Of a stretch of 37,197 bases of DNA, positions 23,192 through 31,914 are shown piece after piece (the first letter of the stretch is position 1; every line of letters starts with the position of its first letter). The DNA is from Herbaspirillum sp. YR522 (GTDB taxonomy: Bacteria > Pseudomonadota > Gammaproteobacteria > Burkholderiales > Burkholderiaceae_D): assembly GCF_000282575.1 (NCBI RefSeq), contig NZ_AKJA01000121.1, positions 1 to 37,197 of the forward strand, written 5' to 3'. Made by a program: the position numbers and the translations under genes. The notes under the pieces were generated by a model. That model was not told the DNA's origin. It ran no database searches and was given only the letters and a program-made list of their open reading frames with translations.

Positions 23192-24721
23192 TTATTGCAC
23201 CCCGGCCGCCTTCGCCATGCGGTCGAAGTCCTGGTTCAGCCGGCCCAGGGCGTCGCCGATATGGGTGCGACGCGCCTTGATCCAGGCGTCCTGTTGCGCC
23301 ACGCGCTCGTTGGCCTGGCGCAGCATGCGGTCCATTTCGGCCGGTTGCGGCCCGCCTGCGGTGGCCCGGTTACGCACGATCGCGACCGGATCGAGCGTGC
23401 TGCGAAACTCCTGTTCCGACATCGGCAGCACCTGCGCGAATTCCGATCCCTGGACCGCCTGGGCATAGATGCGCTGCGCCTCGGCGTACGGGAAATCGAG
23501 CGGCTTGATGTCATGCGACTTGGCGAATTCGACCACTTCCGAGGCGAAGTGATGGCCGACCCGGAACGGCAGCTTGTACTTGCGCATGAGCACATCGGCC
23601 AGTTCCTGAGACGCGGTCCAGTCGCTGTTGAGTTCTTCCAGCGCCCGCTTGGGGTCGATTACCAGCGCCGCCAGGATGCGCTCCCAGTTGCGTAACACAC
23701 CGATGGCCGCATGCACCATGGCGCTGTTGGCCTTGACCTCCTTGGGGTCGCTCATCCCGGGAGGAATGTTATGCGCCTGCAGTGCCACGCCCATGCCCAG
23801 CGTCAGGGCCGTGCTGGCGTCGCGCCGGGTGCTGTTGAGCAGGCCGGGGTTGCGTTTCTGCGGCATGGCACTCGAGACGTAGGTATTGTCGCCGCCCTCC
23901 TGCAACAGGATCCATGGTCGCGATTGGCTGTATTGCGTCATGACATCCTGGATGAAGCTGCCAGCATGCAGCGCGATCGAGGCCACCACCTGGCCGGCTT
24001 CGACCGGCTCATCGACCGATGACAGCTGCGAGGCGTCGTAGGCATTGTCGACGGTGGCTTCGAAACCAAGGTAGTCGGCCATGCGCTTGCGGTTCAGTGG
24101 CCAGCTGCTGCCGTTGAGCACGGTGGTGCCCATCGACGAGCGGTCGATACGGACATAGGCCTGGTTGATGCGTTGGGCATCGCGCTCCAGCGCAGCGGCA
24201 AAGCCAAGCAGGTAATGACCATAGCTGTTGGGTTGCGCCGCCACGCCATTGGTGTAGTTGGGCACGATGGTGTCGCGCTGGCGCAGCGCCAGCCTGACCA
24301 GGGCATCGGTGGTCTTGTTGAGCTGCTGGGCCAGCGCCAGCATGTCGTCGCGCAGGATCGCCGAGCGCATCGTGGCCAGCATGTCCTGGCTCGAGCGCCC
24401 GGCATGCAGCAAGGTGATCTGCGGGCCGGCGGCCTGGATCAGCAGTGGCTCGAAGGTGATGACATTGGTTGGGCGCCTGGCCCCGGGCTGCTCGCCGTCG
24501 GCCAGCACCTGGCGCAGGCCCTTGACCACCAGGGGCGTCATCGATTTGTCGAGCAGCCCCTCGTCGGTGTTGATCACGGCGGTGGCCTTGTTGATTTCGC
24601 CCAGCCAGAAGAATTCGTCACGGCGCGGCGTGCTCTGCTGGGCCGATGCCAGGGTTGCCGTGCAGGCGAGGGCGGCGGCCAATACGGTTGCCGGGGCTGA
24701 ACGGAAGCGGAAGATATGCAT
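23192..24721 (-). CDS. Exported argininosuccinate lyase / fumarase-superfamily protein
   Basis: 509 residues from the ATG at 24721. The start chosen gives a signal peptide (RSAPATVLAAALACTATLASA, cleavage before QQSTP); the frame is open 22 residues further but that part is unlike a leader. The remainder is an aspartase/fumarase/argininosuccinate-lyase fold: LLHAGRSSQDMLATMRSAIL (conserved HxGxSxxD-like block), and the catalytic-loop signature VSSAMPQKRNPGLLNSTRRDA. Superfamily members are normally cytoplasmic beta-eliminating lyases, so an exported copy is odd. Neighbours: a LysR gene upstream on the same strand and a shared terminator downstream. The substrate is unknown; amino-acid biosynthesis is unlikely for a periplasmic enzyme. 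Confidence 0.88.
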   Translation of the reverse strand: MHIFRFRSAPATVLAAALACTATLASAQQSTPRRDEFFWLGEINKATAVINTDEGLLDKSMTPLVVKGLRQVLADGEQPGARRPTNVITFEPLLIQAAGPQITLLHAGRSSQDMLATMRSAILRDDMLALAQQLNKTTDALVRLALRQRDTIVPNYTNGVAAQPNSYGHYLLGFAAALERDAQRINQAYVRIDRSSMGTTVLNGSSWPLNRKRMADYLGFEATVDNAYDASQLSSVDEPVEAGQVVASIALHAGSFIQDVMTQYSQSRPWILLQEGGDNTYVSSAMPQKRNPGLLNSTRRDASTALTLGMGVALQAHNIPPGMSDPKEVKANSAMVHAAIGVLRNWERILAALVIDPKRALEELNSDWTASQELADVLMRKYKLPFRVGHHFASEVVEFAKSHDIKPLDFPYAEAQRIYAQAVQGSEFAQVLPMSEQEFRSTLDPVAIVRNRATAGGPQPAEMDRMLRQANERVAQQDAWIKARRTHIGDALGRLNQDFDRMAKAAGVQ

Positions 24722-24815
24722 GGTGGATGTGGATGCCTCTAGCGGGTTGGCGAAGGAAGTCTCTTTTTTGACGTGCAGTCGAAGCATAGCAAAAGAGCCG
24801 CCATGGCTGCAGGCC

Positions 24816-25715
24816 TCAGGGTACCTGCGGCGTGCCGATCACCGCCAGTGCCGCCGCCACCAGCGGGTTGATGCGCTCGCGGTTCCAGGCTACCGCCGCC
24901 GTGGTCACCATGATCTTCTTCGTCAGCGGCTTCAACAGGACGCTCTGCGGCGCCATCCTTCGCATGCTGGCCGGCACCAGCGCCACTCCCTGGCCGCAAC
25001 CGACGAAGGCGATCTGGGCGGTGATCGAGCGCACCTCGTGCAGCATGCGCGGATGGAAACCCTGTTCGCGGCAGGTCGCCATCAGGTGGTCGAAATACAG
25101 CGGGCTATACCGGCGTTCGAACATCACGAATTCTTCATCGTTGAGCGCTTCCAGGCGGATGCGCGTCTTCGCCGCCAGTCGATGATGGCGATGCAATGCC
25201 ACGCACAGCGCGCTCTGCTGCAAGGCGATACGGCCGATCCTGTCGTCGGGCGGGCCTTCGAGGCGGGCGAAGGCGAGGTCGATCCGGCCTGTCTCCAGCG
25301 CCGGTACCGCCTCGACGCTGTCGATCTCGTGCACGCTGATGGCCAGCCCCGGTGTCTGCTTCTTGAGCGCTTCGACGATGCCCGGTATCACGTCGAACAT
25401 GGCCGAACTGACCGCACCGATGGTCAATACCCCGACGCCGCCGCGCACGGCTTCATCGACGGTGCGTTCCAGTTGTCCCATCTGCTGCACCAGCTGCTGC
25501 ACCGTCGGCAGGATCGCCGCGCCGATGGGGGTCAGCCGGGTGCCCTGGCGCGAGCGCTCCAGCAGCGTGACCTTGAGTGCCTGCTCCAGCACCTTGATGT
25601 GCTCGCTCAGTGGCGGTTGCGACATGCCCAGTCTCTTTGCGGCGCGGCCGAAATGCTGCTCTTCGGCTACCACCGAGAACAGCCATAGGTGTTTCATCAA
25701 ACGGAAATTGATCAT
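24816..25715 (-). CDS. LysR-family transcriptional regulator
   Basis: 299 residues. Winged helix at about 7-65 (HLWLFSVVAEEQHFGRAAKRLGMSQPPLSEHIKVLEQAL, LTPIGAAIL), then a co-inducer domain. The HFGRAAKRLGMSQPPLSEHIK pattern is the common LysR recognition helix of the aromatic/organic-acid group. It lies 94 bases upstream of the exported lyase on the same strand and is divergent from a LysE-type exporter. Either neighbour could be the target; the divergent exporter fits usual LysR practice, the lyase fits proximity. An internal ATG six codons in (MKHLWLF) is an alternative start. Confidence 0.92.
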   Translation of the reverse strand: MINFRLMKHLWLFSVVAEEQHFGRAAKRLGMSQPPLSEHIKVLEQALKVTLLERSRQGTRLTPIGAAILPTVQQLVQQMGQLERTVDEAVRGGVGVLTIGAVSSAMFDVIPGIVEALKKQTPGLAISVHEIDSVEAVPALETGRIDLAFARLEGPPDDRIGRIALQQSALCVALHRHHRLAAKTRIRLEALNDEEFVMFERRYSPLYFDHLMATCREQGFHPRMLHEVRSITAQIAFVGCGQGVALVPASMRRMAPQSVLLKPLTKKIMVTTAAVAWNRERINPLVAAALAVIGTPQVP

Positions 25716-25825
25716 CGTGGCACCGCCGTGGCTGATAGGTTTTCAGTATCACGGCGCCATTTTATTCGGAATTTACAAAACAGCGGCCGTACCCGACATT
25801 GAAGCCTTTTCTTCAATGGGGTCGC

Positions 25826-26458
25826 ATGATGATTTGGTCCGGCGCAATGTTCGAGTGGCCTGCCATTACCGCGGTCTGTTCGGCCAGCATGGTAGGGGTC
25901 GCGATTCCTGGCGCCAATTTCGTGGCGATCGCCAACCGCGCACTGCGTTCTTCCCGGCTGCAGGCGCTGGGGATGTCCTGCGGGTTTGCCGTGGTCAACA
26001 GCCTGTGGGCGGTGATCGGCATCCTGGGAGCGGGGACGGCGGTGGCGCACCACGCCTGGCTGGGGCTGGCGCTGCAGATGGCGGGCTGCACCTATCTGAT
26101 CTGGTTTGGCGCCCGCCTGCTTTTGCGGCCGGCGTCGCTGCCGCCACCGGGCACGCCGAGCGGGCATGACGCGAGCGCCTTTCGCCAAGGCGTGGCGCTC
26201 AATATCACCAATCCCAAGTCGCTGCTGTTTTACTGCGCCTTCCTGTCCAACCTGGTGCCGGCGGCAGCCAACGCCCCGACCGTGGCGCTGATGGTGCTGG
26301 CCGTCGGCGGCTGTGCGGTGCTGTGGTACGGCAGCCTGGGATGGCTGCTGTCGCGCCCGGGCGTGGCCCTGCGCCTGGGCCGCCACCTGGGCCGGATCAA
26401 TGCTGGCTGCGGGGTGTTGCTGATGGCCGCCGGCCTGTTCGAATTGATGAACAGGTAA
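25826..26458 (+). CDS. LysE/RhtB-family amino-acid exporter
   Basis: About 210 residues, the normal size, with six hydrophobic segments. MVGVAIPGANFVAIANRALRSSRLQALGM is the family's first loop block (the usual PGPN is PGAN here), and GVALNITNPKSLLFYCAFLSNLV is the second conserved block. I start at the ATG at 25826; a TTG at 25799 and an ATG at 25847 are alternatives. The family exports amino acids such as lysine, threonine or homoserine lactone. It is divergent from the LysR gene by about 110 bases and is probably controlled by it. Confidence 0.9.
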   Translation: MMIWSGAMFEWPAITAVCSASMVGVAIPGANFVAIANRALRSSRLQALGMSCGFAVVNSLWAVIGILGAGTAVAHHAWLGLALQMAGCTYLIWFGARLLLRPASLPPPGTPSGHDASAFRQGVALNITNPKSLLFYCAFLSNLVPAAANAPTVALMVLAVGGCAVLWYGSLGWLLSRPGVALRLGRHLGRINAGCGVLLMAAGLFELMNR

Positions 26459-26598
26459 TGCATTGAGCCAAAGGCGGGGCTTGGCGCAAGCCGCATACCG
26501 GGCCGTCTACCGCCAGCACGGTATTGGTCGGCCCGCATGTGAACGGGATCCGCGTCACGCTGGCGGCAACCCCATGAAAGGCGAACCGGGCGTGATGG

Positions 26599-27807
26599 CT
26601 AACTGGCGGCGCGGGTGCCCAGTATCTGCATGGCATCGAGATGGCTCAGGCGCGCCCATTCCTCGCCGCCACGGGCGATGATGGCGTCGGGTTGCGGATT
26701 GTCGGACAGGTCGAGGATGTCGGTTTCGCTGGCCTGGAACTGGTCGTCGAAGCGGAATACCTTGATCACCGGACGCGTCAGGTCGCGGCTGTTCTGGCTC
26801 ACCACGAAGCCGGAGCGGCCCGAGGCCAGCTTGACGATCGAGCCCACGGGATAGATGCCCAGGGTCTTGACGAAGGCGAGGAACAATGGCCGGTCGAAGT
26901 GGCCGCTCCAGGAGGCCATGGTCGAGATCGCTTCGGCCGGATCCCAGCCCTGCTTGTAGGGACGGTCCGAGGTGATGGCGTCATACACGTCGCAGATGGC
27001 CGCCATGCGCGAATACAGGGCGATCGAGCCGCCGCGCTGGCCATCCGGGTAGCCGTTGCCGTCGGTCTTCTCGTGATGGTGCAGGCACACCTCGCGGGCG
27101 TAGTCGGGCACGTTCGGGTCCTGGCTCAGGTAACGGTAGCCCAGTTCGGGGTGCTTGCGCACCACGGCGAACTCTTCCTCGGTCAGGCGGCCTGGCTTGT
27201 TGAGGATCTCGTGCGGGATGAAGGCCTTGCCGATGTCGTGCAGGAAGCCGCCCAGGCCGGCTTCGCGACAGGCCGTCTCGTCCATGCCCAGGGTGCGTCC
27301 CAGCGCCACCATCAAGGCGCAAACCGCCATCGAGTGCAGGTAGGTATATTCGTCGGCCAGTTTCAGGCGCGCCACCGACAACAGGGTATTGGGGCTCTGC
27401 ACCACCGAGTCGGCGATCTCCTCGACCAGCGAGGCGCAGCGTTCCATGTCCATCGCGCGCCCCATGCGGGCTTCGGAGAACATGGCCTTGGTGGCCTTCT
27501 TGGCGGTTTCGCACAGCAACTGCGCTTCGCGCACGGCCGGATCGAGCACCACCTCGGGCGCGGCCTCGGGTACCGGTGCCGGCGCTGCCTCGGCAGCCGC
27601 CTCGACCACCGGTGCGGCACTGACATCGAGGCCGCGCTCGGTATCGATCCAGCAATGACTGATGCCGCTGTCGTGCGCCTGTTTCAGCTCGGCCCCATTC
27701 TTCAGCAGGAACTTGTTCTTCCAGAAGGGATGGTCCAGCCAGGCGGCTTCGAAGCCGCAGAAATACATTCCGAGGACCAGGTCCTCCACTTTTATTTTCT
27801 TCAGCAT
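26599..27807 (-). CDS. HD-GYP domain c-di-GMP phosphodiesterase with DUF3391 N-terminus
   Basis: 402 residues. The N-terminal 60 residues (IKVEDLVLGMYFCGFEAAWLDHPFW) match the DUF3391 module; an Ala/Pro/Glu-rich linker (about 62-92) follows. The catalytic domain has the metal ligands His about 158 (YLHSMAV), HD at 190-191 (FLHDIGKAF) and the HHEKTDGNGYPDG motif at about 244-256, so it should hydrolyse c-di-GMP. The C-terminal tail is typical. The protein is cytoplasmic. It may counter the GGDEF cyclase at 8163-9587, but there is no sign that the two genes are linked in regulation. Confidence 0.94.
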   Translation of the reverse strand: MLKKIKVEDLVLGMYFCGFEAAWLDHPFWKNKFLLKNGAELKQAHDSGISHCWIDTERGLDVSAAPVVEAAAEAAPAPVPEAAPEVVLDPAVREAQLLCETAKKATKAMFSEARMGRAMDMERCASLVEEIADSVVQSPNTLLSVARLKLADEYTYLHSMAVCALMVALGRTLGMDETACREAGLGGFLHDIGKAFIPHEILNKPGRLTEEEFAVVRKHPELGYRYLSQDPNVPDYAREVCLHHHEKTDGNGYPDGQRGGSIALYSRMAAICDVYDAITSDRPYKQGWDPAEAISTMASWSGHFDRPLFLAFVKTLGIYPVGSIVKLASGRSGFVVSQNSRDLTRPVIKVFRFDDQFQASETDILDLSDNPQPDAIIARGGEEWARLSHLDAMQILGTRAAS

Positions 27808-27983
27808 GCTCGCCCACTTCTTTCCGGCGAACCGGGAAAAAGTTGTTCTTCTTTCATATTAGGGAATAAAGTTTGCAAAACGCCGACCCAACCCGGATGT
27901 TTGACAATCATCTCATACGATCCGGCCGATGTGAACGTCAGGCAACAATGCAGTTGCGACAATCTGCCTGCGGCGCTAACATT
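27808..27983. promoter_or_regulatory. Divergent promoter region before the fluoride riboswitch
   Basis: No gene. TTGCGA (27954-27959), a 17-base gap and TAACAT (27977-27982) make a plausible plus-strand promoter that would start transcription near 27989, close to the riboswitch. A perfect TTGACA lies at 27901-27906, without a -10 at the right distance. Confidence 0.35.
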
Positions 27984-28046
27984 CGGCCCGGAGATGGCAT
28001 TGCTCCCCGAACCGCCGCCTGTTGCGGCTGATCATGCCTACGGTGA
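27984..28046 (+). ncRNA. Fluoride riboswitch (crcB motif)
   Basis: The stretch closely follows the fluoride riboswitch consensus as I know it from Pseudomonas: GGAGATGGCATT (from 27990), CTCC closing the first stem (28003-28006), GAACCGCCGC, a short hairpin GCCGC/GCGGC (28014-28018 with 28024-28028), then CTGATCATGCCTACGG (28028-28043). The pseudoknot-forming ATGGCAT and the 3' TGATnATGCCTAC segments are present. P1 looks weak in this copy (only GGC/GCC is obvious). It sits 80 bases before a CLC-F type channel gene on the same strand, exactly the gene class this RNA controls. A downstream GCCAGG (28053-28058)/CCTGGC (28087-28092) pairing may belong to the expression platform. Confidence 0.88.
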
Positions 28047-28126
28047 CCTGAAGCCAGGGCTGTAGACGTGCGTCAAGCGTTCTTTTCCTGGCCGGGTCGC
28101 GTTGAAAACCTGATGATCCGCAGCCC

Positions 28127-29383
28127 ATGAAACCGATTCCCCTGATCCCTTCACTGCGCCTGCTGTTGCATGTCGGCAAATGGTGCAGCATTGCCTTGGT
28201 GGTGGCCTTGCTGGCCGGCACCGCGTCGGCGTTTTTCCTGTTTGCACTCGAGATGGCGACCCGATGGCGCCAGACCTGGCCCTGGCTGATCGCGTTGCTG
28301 CCGGCCGCCGGCTTTGCCGTGGGCTGGCTGTACCTGCGCCTGGGGCAGGAGGTGGAGGGCGGCAATAACCTGCTGATCGACGAGATCCACGACCCGCGTC
28401 GGGTGGTGCCGTTGCGGATGGCGCCACTGGTGCTGCTGGGTACCGTGGTGTCGCACCTGTTCGGCGCATCGGTGGGGCGCGAGGGGACCGCGGTGCAGAT
28501 GGGCGGCGCGCTGGCCGATCAATTGACCCATGTGCTGCGCCTGCCGGCGGTCGATCGGCGCATCTTGCTCATGGCCGGCATCGGCGCCGGTTTTTCGTCG
28601 GTCTTCGGCACCCCCGTGGCCGGCGCCGTGTTCGCGCTGGAAGTGCTGGCCATCGGCCGCCTGCGCTACGACGCCATCCTGCCCTGCGTGGTGGCCGCCA
28701 TCGCCGCCGACCAGGTAGGACAGGCCTGGGGCGTACACCATACGCATTACGCCGTGCTGGGCTGGGCGCCGCTGGCGTTGTGGAGCGCGGCGGCGGTGTT
28801 GCTGGCCGGGATCGTCTTCGGCCTGGCCGGGCGCTTGTTCGCGCTGGCCACGCATGCCTTGTCGGGGTTCATGAAGAGGCGCATCGCCTATGCCCCGCTG
28901 CGTCCGGCCATGGGCGGCGTGGTGGTCGCGCTGGCGGTGCTGGCGCTGGGCTCGCAGCGCTATGTCGGGCTGGGTATCGAGGTGATCGTCGAGGCGTTTG
29001 CCCAGCCGCTGGCGCCATGGGACTGGCTGGGCAAGGGACTGTTGACGATCGTGTCGCTGGGAACCGGCTTCAAGGGCGGCGAGGTCACCCCGCTGTTCTA
29101 TATCGGCGCCACGCTGGGCAATGCCATGGCGCCGCTGTTGCACCTGCCTTTTTCGATGCTGGCAGCCCTGGGTTTTGTTGCGGTATTCGCCGGTGCGGCC
29201 AACACGCCGCTGGCCTCGATCATCATGGCCATCGAACTGTTCGGTCCGCAGATCGGCCCCTTTGCGGCGCTCGCTTGCGTGGCCAGCTACCTGTTTTCGG
29301 GGCACGCCGGCATCTACCGCGCGCAGCGCGTGGCGCTGCACAAGCATGAGGCGCCGGCCGCTGACGACCGGGCGCAACACTGA
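28127..29383 (+). CDS. clcF: CLC-F type fluoride/proton antiporter
   Basis: 418 residues, about the length of bacterial CLC proteins without CBS domains, with many membrane segments. CLC landmarks are present: GREGT (external gating Glu about 119), GAGFSSVFGTPVAGAVFALE, and GFKGGEVTPLFYIGATLGN. Three features mark the fluoride-specific CLC-F branch rather than chloride CLCs: GREGT instead of GREGP, an EGGNNL sequence in place of the serine-containing GSGIP loop, and the GGEVTP Glu/Thr pair (about 319/321). The gene is preceded by a fluoride riboswitch, which independently supports fluoride export. The ATG lacks an obvious Shine-Dalgarno, in keeping with riboswitch control. The stop is 12 bases from the convergent Fsr-like gene. 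Confidence 0.92.
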   Translation: MKPIPLIPSLRLLLHVGKWCSIALVVALLAGTASAFFLFALEMATRWRQTWPWLIALLPAAGFAVGWLYLRLGQEVEGGNNLLIDEIHDPRRVVPLRMAPLVLLGTVVSHLFGASVGREGTAVQMGGALADQLTHVLRLPAVDRRILLMAGIGAGFSSVFGTPVAGAVFALEVLAIGRLRYDAILPCVVAAIAADQVGQAWGVHHTHYAVLGWAPLALWSAAAVLLAGIVFGLAGRLFALATHALSGFMKRRIAYAPLRPAMGGVVVALAVLALGSQRYVGLGIEVIVEAFAQPLAPWDWLGKGLLTIVSLGTGFKGGEVTPLFYIGATLGNAMAPLLHLPFSMLAALGFVAVFAGAANTPLASIIMAIELFGPQIGPFAALACVASYLFSGHAGIYRAQRVALHKHEAPAADDRAQH

Positions 29384-29395
29384 CCATCAGGCCTA

Positions 29396-30622
29396 TCAGG
29401 TCTGCTTGAGGTCCGGCAACATCACGGTCAGGACCCCGGCCAGCGGCAGGAAGGCACACAGGCCATAGACCCAGGCGATGCCGTACAGGTCGGCCAGGTG
29501 GCCCAGGTAGGCGGCGGCGATGCCGCCGAAGCCGAACATCAGGCCGAAGAATACGCCGGCGATCAGGCCCACCTTGCCGGGCACCAGCTCCTGGGCGTAC
29601 ACCACGATGGCCGAGAAGGCCGACGAGATCACCAGGCCGATGATCACCGACAGCACGCCGGTCCAGAACAGCCCCACGTGCGGCAGCAGCAGGGCGAAGG
29701 GGGCCGCGCCCAGGATCGAGATCCAGATCACCAGCTTGCGTCCGATGCGGTCGCCGATCGGGCCACCGACGAAGGTGCCGACGGCCACCGCGCCGAGGAA
29801 CAGGAACAGGTACAACTGCGAGCTGGCCACCGACAGCGAGAAGCGGTCGATCAGGTAGAACGTGAAGTAGCTGGTGAAGCTGGCCATATAGAAATACTTG
29901 GAAAACACCAGCAGCGCCAGCACCACCAGTGCCCGTCGCACGGTGGAGGCCGGCAGCGCGTGCTGGGCCAATACCCGGGCGCGTCCGCGGGTGGCTGCCA
30001 GGTGGCCGCGATACCAGCTCGACACCCGCGACAACACCAGGATCGACAGCAGTCCCAGCAGCACGAACCAGGCCACATTGCCCTGGCCATAGGGCACCAC
30101 GATGGCCGCCGCCAGCAGCGGCCCGAAGGCCTGCCCGGTATTGCCGCCCACCTGGAAGGTCGATTGCGCCAGGCCGTAGCGCCCGCCCGAGGCCATGCGG
30201 GCGATGCGTGAGGCTTCCGGGTGGAAGGTCGACGAACCGACCCCGATCAGCGCCGCCGCCACCAGGAACGCGGGAAAGCTGCCGGCCCACGCCAGCAGCA
30301 GGATGCCCAGCACCGTCATGACCGCGCCGCTGGGCAACAGCCAGGGCTGCGGATGCCGGTCGGTGTACATGCCGATCCATGGCTGCAGCAGCGAAGCGGT
30401 GATCTGGAAGGTCAGCGTGATCAGGCCGACCTGGGTGAAGCTGAGGTGATAGTTGGCCTTGAGCATCGGATAGATCGATGGCAGCAGCGCCTGGACCATG
30501 TCGTTGATCAGGTGCGCGCCGCCGACGGCCAGGATGATGCGCATGACGAGCGGATGTGCGGCGTTGGCGGGCGGTACAGGCGTGGCGGGCGTGCCAGCCA
30601 GTGCGGAAGTCTCGGTAGTCAT
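29396..30622 (-). CDS. fsr: Fsr-like MFS efflux transporter
   Basis: 408 residues from the ATG at 30622, with 12 hydrophobic segments. GGAHLINDMVQALLPSIYPMLKANYHLSFTQVGLI, QPWIGMYTDRHPQPW and GVGSSTFHPEASRIARMASGGRYGLAQSTFQVGGN are distinctive of the fosmidomycin-resistance (Fsr) subfamily; the E. coli protein is of similar length. It should be an inner-membrane drug or metabolite exporter. A start at 30667 would add 15 residues without membrane character. It is divergent from an AraC-type regulator, a layout like the NimR/NimT pair of E. coli, and is convergent with the CLC-F gene. Confidence 0.92.
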   Translation of the reverse strand: MTTETSALAGTPATPVPPANAAHPLVMRIILAVGGAHLINDMVQALLPSIYPMLKANYHLSFTQVGLITLTFQITASLLQPWIGMYTDRHPQPWLLPSGAVMTVLGILLLAWAGSFPAFLVAAALIGVGSSTFHPEASRIARMASGGRYGLAQSTFQVGGNTGQAFGPLLAAAIVVPYGQGNVAWFVLLGLLSILVLSRVSSWYRGHLAATRGRARVLAQHALPASTVRRALVVLALLVFSKYFYMASFTSYFTFYLIDRFSLSVASSQLYLFLFLGAVAVGTFVGGPIGDRIGRKLVIWISILGAAPFALLLPHVGLFWTGVLSVIIGLVISSAFSAIVVYAQELVPGKVGLIAGVFFGLMFGFGGIAAAYLGHLADLYGIAWVYGLCAFLPLAGVLTVMLPDLKQT

Positions 30623-30700
30623 GACGAACGGCAGGAATTGGACAGGCAGTGACTGTATCATTGGCATCTAATCCACTTTGCGCCAAGTTTTGTCGAATAA

Positions 30701-31546
30701 ATGCCAAAACCGATCCCACCCACGATCCGCTTCGTCAGCCCCAGCAAGAGCGTCGAGGCGCTGCAGGCGGCCGCCGCGCCGGTAGCCGCCTTTGCCCGCG
30801 AACTGGAATATCGCGACTGGCTGACGGCCCACTCGCACGAGCGCGGGCAATTGCTGTATGCGGTCGATGGCGTCATGCAAGTCCGTACTTCGCAGGGGGT
30901 GTGGATCGTGCCGCCGTTGCGCGCCTTGTGGGTGCCGCCCAATGTGGCGCACGCCATTCGCATGCTGACCCGGGTCAGCATGCGCACGCTCTATATCGAT
31001 CCGGCCCGGGCGCCGGCGTTGGGCGCACGCTGCCGGCTGCTGGAAGTCAGCGTGCTGCTGCGCGAGTTGATCCTGGCCTTGTTGCAGGAACCGGTCGACT
31101 ATGCGGCCGACAGCCGTGGCGGTCACGTCGGCGCGCTGATCCTGTCGGAGCTGGCGCGCGCGCCGGCCATCCCGGTCGAGATCCCCTGGCCGAACGACCG
31201 CCGCCTGGTGGCCATCTGCGAAGCCATCCTGGAAGACCCGGGGCGCCAGTTCGTGCTGGCCGACTGGGCCGGTATCGCCGGCGCCAGCGAGCGTACCGTG
31301 ATCAGGCTGTTTCCGCGCGAAACCGGATTGCAGTTCCGGCACTGGGTGCAGCAGGTACACCTGAGCGAAGCGCTGGTCAGGCTGTCGCGCGGCGACCCCG
31401 TCGGGGTGGTGGCGCAGGCGCTGGGCTACAAGAGCCAGAGTGCCTTTTCGAACATGTTCCGGCGCGCCCTCAACGAAGCGCCGACGCGCTACCTGCAGCG
31501 CGAGGAAAAATTGCGGGTGGCACCGGGCAGGCCGCCGTCTCAGTAA
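30701..31546 (+). CDS. AraC-family regulator with cupin sensor (NimR-like)
   Basis: 281 residues. The N-terminal cupin sensor is seen in EYRDWLTAHSHERGQLLYAVDGVMQVRTSQGVWIVPPLRALWVPPNVAHAIRM; the C-terminal two-HTH domain includes FVLADWAGIAGASERTVIRLF and GVVAQALGYKSQSAFSNMFRRALNEAPTRYLQ. The cupin type is that of NimR-like repressors that control divergent MFS exporters. It is 78 bases from the Fsr-like gene in divergent orientation, so that exporter is its probable target. Its last codons overlap the end of the convergent small secreted protein gene by 7 bases. Confidence 0.93.
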   Translation: MPKPIPPTIRFVSPSKSVEALQAAAAPVAAFARELEYRDWLTAHSHERGQLLYAVDGVMQVRTSQGVWIVPPLRALWVPPNVAHAIRMLTRVSMRTLYIDPARAPALGARCRLLEVSVLLRELILALLQEPVDYAADSRGGHVGALILSELARAPAIPVEIPWPNDRRLVAICEAILEDPGRQFVLADWAGIAGASERTVIRLFPRETGLQFRHWVQQVHLSEALVRLSRGDPVGVVAQALGYKSQSAFSNMFRRALNEAPTRYLQREEKLRVAPGRPPSQ

Positions 31547-31914
31547 TGGATCTGGACCACCTTGGGCCCGCGGCGCGGGCGCGGGGTCGAGTTCGATGCC
31601 GTCGGCGCTGTGCCGGGTGCCGCCTCGCGGCTGGGATTGTCCGGGTCGCGATCGAGATAATACGGATCGGCAGCCGGCTCGATGGCTATCGCCGCGCCCA
31701 GCACATTGCTGGCCCGTTCATTGCTCACGCCCTGGGCCGCAGAACACACCTGGAAGAAGTCGGCGCTGCCTTCGCTGAAGTCGATGCGGCATTTTTCAGC
31801 TACCGTCACGGTAATGGCCAGCACCCCCGAAGAGGCTGCCAGCGCAGATGACGCCGGCAGCACGCCGATGGTTGCGGCGGCGATCAAGGCCATGCCTGAT
31901 ATTTTTTTGCTCAT
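31540..31914 (-). CDS. Small secreted protein, 124 residues
   Basis: Start at the ATG at 31914, preceded by AAGGGGGAA; the frame is open about 100 codons upstream but that part is not protein-like. The signal peptide is KKISGMALIAAATIGVLPASSALA. The mature part has a VLAITVTVAEKCRIDF strand and a second Cys (FQVCSAAQG), so one disulphide is possible, followed by a Pro/Arg-rich tail (NSTPRPRRGPKVVQIHY). The strand pattern recalls SCPU/fimbrial-like domains, but the match is too weak to name. Convergent with AraC by a 7-base overlap. No functional neighbours. Confidence 0.78.
   Translation of the reverse strand: MSKKISGMALIAAATIGVLPASSALAASSGVLAITVTVAEKCRIDFSEGSADFFQVCSAAQGVSNERASNVLGAAIAIEPAADPYYLDRDPDNPSREAAPGTAPTASNSTPRPRRGPKVVQIHY

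Noticed and set aside
27901-27930. TTGACA at 27901 as the main promoter of the fluoride operon
   Set aside because: No acceptable -10 at 16-18 bases; the TTGCGA/TAACAT pair nearer the riboswitch fits better.
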